Translations under genes and position numbers: made by a program
Part shown: piece after piece, positions 57,657 through 64,000 of the stretch
Layout of the letters: the number at the start of each line of letters is the position of its first letter
Position numbering within the stretch: the first letter of the stretch is position 1
The notes under the pieces: generated by a model
Databases searched by the model: none
The model's input: only the letters and a program-made list of their open reading frames with translations
What the model was told of the DNA's origin: nothing
NCBI GenBank assembly: GCA_950097015.1
Contig: CATNEN010000007.1
Coordinates: 10,851,001 to 10,915,000, forward strand
DNA length: 64,000 bases
Direction: 5' to 3'
Origin: Macrostomum hystrix
Lineage: Eukaryota > Platyhelminthes > Macrostomidae

Positions 57657-58980
57657 AAGTGTGCTCAAGAACCATGCTACAGTGTGCTAAAGAACCATGC
57701 TACAGTGTGCTCAAGAACCATGCTACAGTGTGCTCAAGAACCATGCTACAGTGTGCTCAAAAACCATGCTACAGTGTGCTCAAGAACCATGCTACAGTGT
57801 GCTCAAAAACCATGCTACAGTGTGCTAAAGAACCATGCTACAGTGTGCTCAAGAACCATGCTACAGTGTGCTAAAGAACCATGCTACAGTGTGCTAAAGA
57901 ACCATGCTACAGTGTGCTAAAGAACCATGCTACAGTGTGCTAAAGAACCATGCTACAGTGTGCTCAAAAACCATGCTACAGTGTGCTCAAGAACCATGCT
58001 ACAGTGTGCTCAAGAACCATGCTACAGTGTGCTAAAGAACCATGCTACAGTGTGCTCAAAAACCATGCTACAGTGTGCTCAAAAACCATGCTACAGTGTG
58101 CTCAAGAACCATGCTACAGTGTGCTCAAGAACCATGCTACAGTGTGCTAAAGAACCATGCTACAGTGTGCTCAAAAACCATGCTACAGTGTGCTCAAGAA
58201 CCATGCTACAGTGTGCTAAAGAACCATGCTACAGTGTGCTAAAGAACCATGCTACAGTGTGCTCAAGAACCATGCTACAGTGTGCTAAAGAACCATGCTA
58301 CAGTGTGCTCAAGAACCATGCTACAGTGTGCTAAAGAACCATGCTACAGTGTGCTCAAGAACCATGCTACAGTGTGCTCAAAAACCATGCTACAGTGTGC
58401 TAAAGAACCATGCTACAGTGTGCTAAAGAACCATGCTACAGTGTGCTAAAGAACCATGCTACAGTGTGCTAAAGAACCAAGCTACAGTGTGCTCAAGAAC
58501 CATGCTACAGTGTGCTCAAGAACCATGCTACAGTGTGCTCAAGAACCATGCTACAGTGTGCTCAAAAACCATGCTACAGTGTGCTAAAGAACCATGCTAC
58601 AGTGTGCTTAAGAACCATGCTACAGTGTGCTCAAGAACCATGCTACAGTGTGCTAAAGAACCATGCTACAGTATGCTCAAGAACCATGCTACAGTGTGCT
58701 CAAGAACCATGCTACAGTGTGCTCAAAAACCATTACAGTGTGCTCAAAAACCATGCTACAGTGTGCTCAAGAACCATGCTACAGTGTGCTAAAGAACCAT
58801 TACAGTGTGCTCAAGAACCATGCTACAGTGTGCTCAAGAACCATTACAGTGTGCTCAAGAACCATTACAGTGTGCTCAAGAACCATGCTACAGTATGCTC
58901 AAGAACCATTACAGTGTGCTCAAGAACCATGCTACAGTTTGCTAAAGAACCATGCTACAGTGTGCTCAAGAACTATGCTA
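57657..58980. repeat. Tandem satellite, 23-bp unit, about 57 copies
   Basis: The unit GAACCATGCTACAGTGTGCT + CAA has variants CTAAAG, CTCAAG and CTCAAA. Towards the right, five units have lost GCTAC-type bases (ACCATTACAG). Because 23 is not divisible by three, frames rotate and long Cys/His/Leu open frames arise on the plus strand; these are not genes. The array ends about 17 bases from the RhoGAP stop codon. Confidence 0.97.
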
Positions 58981-58996
58981 ACAGTTCTGAAGCTGC

Positions 58997-60848
58997 TCAG
59001 GGCCTCGGCCGGCAGGGCGGCTTCGCCAGGCCGCCGTTGCAGCGGTTAAAGCGGCGGATGAGGCGGCGCTTGCGCCCAGACTCCGGCAAGCAGTGCACTG
59101 CAGCATACAGGCCCGCCAGCTGCTCCCGGGTGAAGCCGGCTGGGTCCGGGCAATCCGGGCAATCGGCGAACCGCAGCGACAGGCGGACTTCATCCGTGCC
59201 ATGGCAGCGACCAAGACGCAGGCGGGCGAGGGCACGGGCTGCGTCGATGCCGAGACTCTCCGGAATCTGTGAAGGAGACAGGCGAGTTTGGAGCCGATGC
59301 GGAATAGAGTTTAGAGGGCTGGAGAGGAGTCAGTTAGACGAGTTGATTGAATCAGTGGTCAATGTCATCAGTGGGCAATAGGCTCTCATGTACACTGTGT
59401 CACTCGCCAGACCCGGCTCACCTCCAGTAACGCTGGCCCGAGCTGCACCAGGCGGGCCGCCGCGGAGTTGAGGCCGACCGCCCGAGAACAGATGAGATCG
59501 GCCATCCAGCCGCAGGCGGGCGGGTACATGAGGGCGGGGCCCATCACGGTGCCCAGGGCTTCCGAGCACATGCGGCTCTCGGGGTCGCCGGCCAGGCAGT
59601 GCAGCAGGCAGAGAAGCCTGGCGAGCAGGCAGCGGCGCCTGGCAGGCAGCAGCTGCAGGAGCAGCCGGAGTCCGCGCAGCTGCCTGGCAGCCGCCAGCGG
59701 CTGGTCCGGGTGCGAAGGCGGCGCTGCGAGACGCTGGAAGTAGGGCAGCAGCCGATGGGTCAGCAGCGGCTCAGTCAGGTCAGCCAAACAGCTCTTTAGG
59801 GCGCCCGCGGTTTCGTGACAGCTGAAAGCGGCGGGGTCGACCAGGCGGCCGTCGCGGATGGAGTCGCGGAGCTGCCGCTGTCGCAGCAGGGAGCCGGCCT
59901 TGCGGAACAGGCCCTCCCGGGACTGGCCGCCCTGCAGCTGCCTGGAAAGCAGCGAGAGAAGCGCCTCCGCCTGCCACAGCTGCGTGGTGTCATCTGGCTG
60001 CGGTGGGACCTCTGCGGTGTTGGTGAAGGACGGAATCGGTGTGGTAATCGGTGTGGTAATCGGTGTGGTAATCGGTGTGGTAATCGGTGTGGTAATCGGT
60101 GTGGTAATCGGTGTGGTAATCGGTGTGGTAATCGGTGTGGTAATCGGTGTGGCAATCGGTGTTGTATTCGGTGTGGAACATTGTATAAATGAAGATCAAG
60201 GAAGTTTATCATGAGAAGTATTAGATTAGATTAGAGTGACTTGAGATCGCGTCTGATTTACTGTCTATGAAATGAAAAGTACAGGTGCGCCAACCAGCAG
60301 AAAGGCTGTTAGGGCTTACCCATCGAATCGGCAGTCGGGCGGCTCCAGAGCCCGAAGCCCAGCCAGCGGGTGAGTGAGGCCGTGGACTTGTTTGCAAGGC
60401 CATCCGGATGTCCGGCAAGCCGCGGGCCCGCGCAGGAAGTTTCGTCTTCCAAAAAGTCGGCCGGCACGTCAGTGATAAAGGACAGGTGCACCTTGCACAG
60501 CTCGGCGAACTGCCTGGGGTGCTCTGAGCGCAGCTGCTCGAAGCTGTGCCTGAGGCTGGGATTCGTCAGCGGCTGGTTCAGACTGGCCATGTGCTGCAGC
60601 AGCAGGGCCTGGCGAGTGCCGGGCAGGATCATTGTGAGTGACGCATTAAGTATTGTGAGAGACTGGGGAAGAGAGACTGGGGAAGAGAGGCTGGGGAAGA
60701 GAGGCTGGGGAAGAGAGGCTGGGGAAGAGAGGCTGGGGAAGAGGGATGAAAATTGTTTGATTTCGGCGATAAAAACAGCCAGAAGCCATACCTCTGTTCT
60801 GACCTCTGTCGCTGACAGCAGGCGCTCTTCTACAGCGTCAACATCCAT
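58997..60848 (-). CDS. ARHGAP19: RhoGAP protein, ARHGAP19-like, four exons
   Basis: Exons: 60848-60792, 60608-60320, 60011-59422 and 59266-58997; the phases (0, 1, 0) agree, giving 401 residues (human ARHGAP19 is 494). Exon 2 has S-F-E-Q-L-R-S-E-H-P-R-Q-F-A-E-L (human F-V-E-K-L-R-H-E-K-P-E-I-F-T-E-L) and S-L-T-R-W-L-G-F-G near a W-S-R-P-T start of the GAP domain. Exon 3 is the RhoGAP domain: arginine finger in E-G-L-F-R-K-A-G-S, then A-L-K-S-C-L-A-D-L-T-E-P-L-L-T-H, and M-C-S-E-A-L-G-T-V-M-G-P-A-L. Exon 4 has L-P-E-S-G-R-K-R-R-L-I-R-R-F-N (human M-P-E-S-A-K-K-K-Q-L-I-R-Q-F-N). It should speed GTP hydrolysis by Rho GTPases; human ARHGAP19 acts on RhoA in cytokinesis. The exon 2 acceptor is the least certain junction. 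Confidence 0.88.
60038..60172. repeat. 12-bp GGTGTGGTAATC array, about 11 copies, in RhoGAP intron 2
   Basis: It lies between 60012 and 60319, ending about 25 bases from the acceptor of exon 3. Read on the coding strand it is GATTACCACACC. Confidence 0.95.
60656..60742. repeat. 14-bp AGAGGCTGGGGAAG array, about 6 copies, in RhoGAP intron 1
   Basis: On the coding strand it is pyrimidine-rich (CTTCCCCAGCCTCT). Each unit ends in a pyrimidine-AG word upstream of the exon 2 acceptor, so several decoy acceptors exist. Confidence 0.92.
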
Positions 60849-61770
60849 GTTAGCGAGAGTGCGGTAATGCCAAGCCTAGAGCGGCTGGTAGAATTTTTTG
60901 CTGGCCACTGTTGTAAGCGAGCTGGCGCATCTCTCGGTGGCGGCTTTAATTCGCTTGTCTGATAGGCGGCATGGACGGAGGTGGGGTGGGTGCACAATTC
61001 ACGCGTGGGTGTCGTGGGGCTGAGTAAGAGTCAAACTGGGCTTGACCAATTAGAGAGGGAGGCAGATAGAGGGTGCGTGTGCATGAGATCTGCGTCTGCG
61101 CGCTGCTGAATGAACCAATTGAAGCCGGCCTTGAGACGTCCGATGCCCAAATATGGCCGAGAGTGTGGCTCGCTGGTAATTGGGGTGGCTGTGGCTCAGG
61201 CAGCCAATCAGGTTCTAGGGCCGGATTAGACGAGTCAATGTTTCATTTTTAATTGGAATGGAGAGAAGTTGCACGAATATGCAGGTGAGCTGGTGGTATG
61301 TACATAATGAATGCATGCTGTCTGTCAGTGAGTATAAGGTAATATACCATATGGGTCAATATATTATATGAGCAAGTCACCTACGTACGATTCGTACGTA
61401 TATTCTCTGATAATAATTCAGCAGCTATCACAACGATACAAGAGTTATGATTCTGGCTAGGAATGGCATAAAATTATTTTCTATATATTTAGTAGCTGCT
61501 AACAGTTACCGGATACGACCAGTGTAACACTTGCCTCCCTAAACTGCAACTCAAATGTCCCAATGTAAATTATCACCAGATACGGACAGTGTCCACGTAG
61601 CATCTGACTGAGACGGCGCCAGCACGAGCTTTCAGGTTCCTGAAGCCTTCAGCCCATCTCTGGGCAGAGCACGCCCAGGGCGTAGCGCAGCAGGGATCTG
61701 TTGGATCTGCGTCCACGGTCTACTCTTGAAGGCCAAACAGTAGCACTGGCTCCACGGCATCCTCAGTGCG
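60849..61770. other. Intergenic region between the RhoGAP gene and the LINE
   Basis: No gene was recognised. The GC-rich part at 61600-61770 may be LINE-derived 3' sequence or the insertion target. Confidence 0.35.
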
Positions 61771-61796
61771 TCTTCTTCTTCTTCTTCTTCTTCTTC
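61771..61796. repeat. (GAA)n microsatellite, possible LINE tail
   Basis: Eight GAA units on the minus strand lie 35 bases past the LINE stop codon. Many LINEs of the I/R1 type end in short simple repeats. Confidence 0.6.
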
Positions 61797-61831
61797 GGGC
61801 GTGCGCGGGCCAGGGCCCATGGCACCGGGCA

Positions 61832-64000
61832 TCAGATGATGCCCGCCTTCCCAAGCAGGGCCAGCACGGAAGCACAGCATTCAAAGACCGCAGCGGGCTC
61901 CGGGCAGGGGCCCCAGAGGCGGCAGCGGTGGGCGGTCAGGGCGGGGCAGGCGAGGAGCACGTGGGCCGCCGTCTCGTCGCCCTCGCCACAGAGTCGACAG
62001 GTGGGGGCCACCGGGGCGCCAATCGTGGCCTGGAAGCCCCGGAGGGCATGGCAGCGGTCGGCGCGCAGCTGGCAGATCAGCCGCTCGTGCCGCCGCGAGA
62101 GGTCAGTCGGCGGAGGAGGCGGCAGGTGGCCCGAGGTGCAGGCGGCGTGCCAGGGCAGCGAGCTCGTGCCCGCAGCGTCGGCGGCCGCCGCGCGGTACAG
62201 CTGGTGCCAGCGGGCAAGGCAGTGGCGGCGAATGGCGGCCTGGGCCGCAGCCAGCGGGATGTGGGCCTCAGCCTGCGGCAGCGCGGAGCCGCGCTTGGCA
62301 ATGGCATCGACCGCCTCGTTGCCAGGGATGCCCGCGTGGCCCGGGACCCACTGCAGGTGGACAGCGACGCCTCCGGCTGCGAGGTGGGAGAGGCTGGCCC
62401 AGATGGCATCGGCAGTGGTGACGCCCGTCGAGTCGGGGCCGGACTCGAGCGCAGCCAGCGCACTCAGGGAGTCCGAGCACACGCGGACCGGCGACAGCTC
62501 GGCCGGGTCCGGTGCCGCCAACACCCACTGGAGGGCCTCGGCGATGGCCACCAGCTCAGCGTGGAAGCTGGACGTCACGTGACCGGCTGGGACGCACAGT
62601 GCCGTGTCGGGCTCGACCAGGGCGCCGCTGCCGCCGGCCGAGACGCCATCCTTTGCCGCTCCGTCGGTCCAGATGGCCGTGCGGGCGGGCAGCAGGCCTG
62701 CCAGCGTTAGCTCAGCCGCCGCTCTCCGTGCCTCAGGCGGGTCGCACCGGGAGGAGGGGGCGGACAGCTGCAGACCAAAGGTGACGGTGTCCAGGTTGGC
62801 CCAGGGAGGCGTCGCGGGGACAGCGCAAACGGGCTCGCGCGGGTAGCCGCTCAGGCCCGCGTCGGTGCTGACTCTGGTCGCCGTTTCCCGCCAGCCTCGG
62901 GCGCTCTGGAGGCGGCGGCGTGGGCCCTCGGCGGCCGCGCAGGCGAGCAGCGGGTTGTCGGGCGGGAGCCTGAGGGCGCGCTCGAGGAGAAGGCCGGCGT
63001 GCATCTCGGCGCGGACCGCCATCGGGGGCAGGCCGGCCTCTCGTTCTAGCACCTCCGACCTGGTGTTCCGAGGGCACCCGGTGATGACGCGCGCGCACAG
63101 GCGCTGGGCTCGGTCCAGCTGCTCAATGGCCGTCTTGCAGGCCGACGGCATCCAGGCGCCGGCCGCGTACTCCAGCACCGGCCGCACGTAGGCAGTGTAG
63201 AGCCGGCGCACGTCGGTCTGCTTGGCGCCCCAGCTGCTACCGGAGAGCGCGGCCAGGACGCCGCACCGGGCGCGGGCGCGGCCTGCGACGTTGGCGGCGT
63301 GCGCGGTGAAGCTCAGCAGGCGGTCCAGGATGACGCCGAGAAACCGGGGCTGGCGGTCCGTCGCGAGGGGGGCGTCGTTCAGCTGCAGCCGCAGCTCCCG
63401 GCTGGCCTCACCTGCGGTGGTGGAAAACAGGGATGCGGCGCACTTCTCCGGCGCCAGCTGCAGCCGCCACTTGTTTGCCCACTCGGCCGTCGCATCGATG
63501 GCCCGCTGCGCTTTCGCCTCGGCCTCCTCCACAGTCAGGCCTTGCACTGCAATGGCCAGGTCGTCCGCGTAGAGGAGCGGCGTGCAGTCGGGCGGCAGCT
63601 GGTCCGGCAGGTCGTTAATGAAAAGCGCGAAGAGCAGCGGGGCAAGAACGCTCCCCTGTGGTAAGCCCTCGCGGAAGAGCCGCCAGCTGCTCGTCGCGCC
63701 GTCGACCCTGACGGCGGCCCTTCGGTCGGCCAGGAAGCTGCTGAGCCAGCGGACCCCGGCAGCCGGGATGCCCGCGGCGTGGAGCTTGTGCAGCAGGCCC
63801 TGCTTCCAGACGGTGTCGTACGCCCTGCGGAAGTCGAACAGAACGACGACAGTCCGCCGGGCAGGGCTGGCCTGGTGACCATCACTGATGAGCTGGGTGA
63901 GCCTGGCGATCTGGTCCTCGGTGCAGCGCCGCTTGCGGAAGCCGGCCTGAGCCGGGTGCAGCAGCTGCCGGGACTCGGCCCACCAGTAGAGCCGCGCTTG
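61832..64000 (-). mobile_element. Non-LTR retrotransposon (LINE, I/R1-like) ORF2 C-terminal part: reverse transcriptase and RNase H, cut by window edge
   Basis: One frame is open from base 64000 to the stop at 61832 (722 residues), with no start because the 5' part is outside. The RT motifs are F-D-F-R-R-A-Y-D (motif A), G-L-P-Q-G-S-V-L-A-P (motif B) and Y-A-D-D (motif C, about residues 144-147). An RNase H domain follows at about 440-570, with catalytic residues in W-T-D-G, H-A-E-L, C-S-D-S and N-E-A-V-D and the W-V-P-G-H-A-G loop. A C-x2-C..H-x4-C finger (C-R-L-C .. H-V-L-L-A-C) lies near the end. RT plus RNase H with a terminal CCHC-like finger suits I/R1-group LINEs. No frameshift is seen over 2.1 kb, so the copy looks recent and perhaps active. 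Confidence 0.92.

Noticed and set aside
57659-59381. Long plus-strand frames of Met-Leu-Gln-Cys-Ala type repeats
   Set aside because: By-product of the 23-bp satellite, with rotating frames. The part beyond 58981 overlaps the real RhoGAP exon on the other strand.
61701-62710. Two plus-strand frames of about 300 codons
   Set aside because: Antisense shadows of the LINE RNase H region.

Overview
This is a stretch of animal (metazoan, bilaterian) genome. The genes carry GT-AG introns whose phases match across exons, and the encoded families are animal or eukaryotic: an NK2 homeodomain protein, NOL4, LAMP, anamorsin, RAD51AP1, an RNA polymerase III subunit, UQCR10, an ARHGAP19-like RhoGAP and an F-box/WD40 protein. 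Exons are GC-rich with alanine and glutamine runs and sit in AT-rich intergenic DNA full of minisatellites. This would suit a free-living flatworm such as Macrostomum or another lophotrochozoan. That placement is inference; no species-diagnostic sequence was seen.

Layout: 1-813 (-) is the 5' part of a Bicaudal-C-like KH protein that runs off the left edge. 814-8004 is non-coding and holds a 301-bp hAT-type MITE at 3.7 kb, with a GC-rich tract just upstream of the next gene. 8005-10431 (+) is a four-exon NOL4-like gene. 12615-24415 (-) is anamorsin (CIAPIN1), split into two exons by an 11-kb intron; inside that intron, on the opposite strand, lies a complete two-exon Nkx2.2-type homeobox gene (15517-18390). 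25168-26073 (-) is RAD51AP1 and 27544-28336 (-) is POLR3H. 28.4-33.6 kb is AT-rich and carries nested DNA transposons. 33638-40447 (+) is an F-box/WD40 gene of about 11 exons. 41991-45111 (-) is a five-exon LAMP gene. 46933-47136 (-) is UQCR10. 48.24-51.82 kb is one 67-bp-unit satellite of about 53 copies. 52.7-56.3 kb is a transposon graveyard with a SINE, a Mutator-like element holding two nested insertions, and an hAT-like element with a long hairpin. 57.66-58.98 kb is a 23-bp satellite abutting the 3' end of an ARHGAP19-like RhoGAP gene (58997-60848, -). From 61.8 kb to the right edge (-) lies the reverse transcriptase/RNase H end of a LINE-type retrotransposon with an open frame.

The genes do not form a pathway. 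Two themes stand out. First, the anamorsin and Nkx2.2-like genes are nested. Second, most of the genes have private tandem arrays in their introns, and in the F-box gene the repeat unit contains the splice donor itself, so the array carries about 15 donor copies. The AT-rich gaps show repeated insertion of one transposon into another, with target-site duplications that can still be read.
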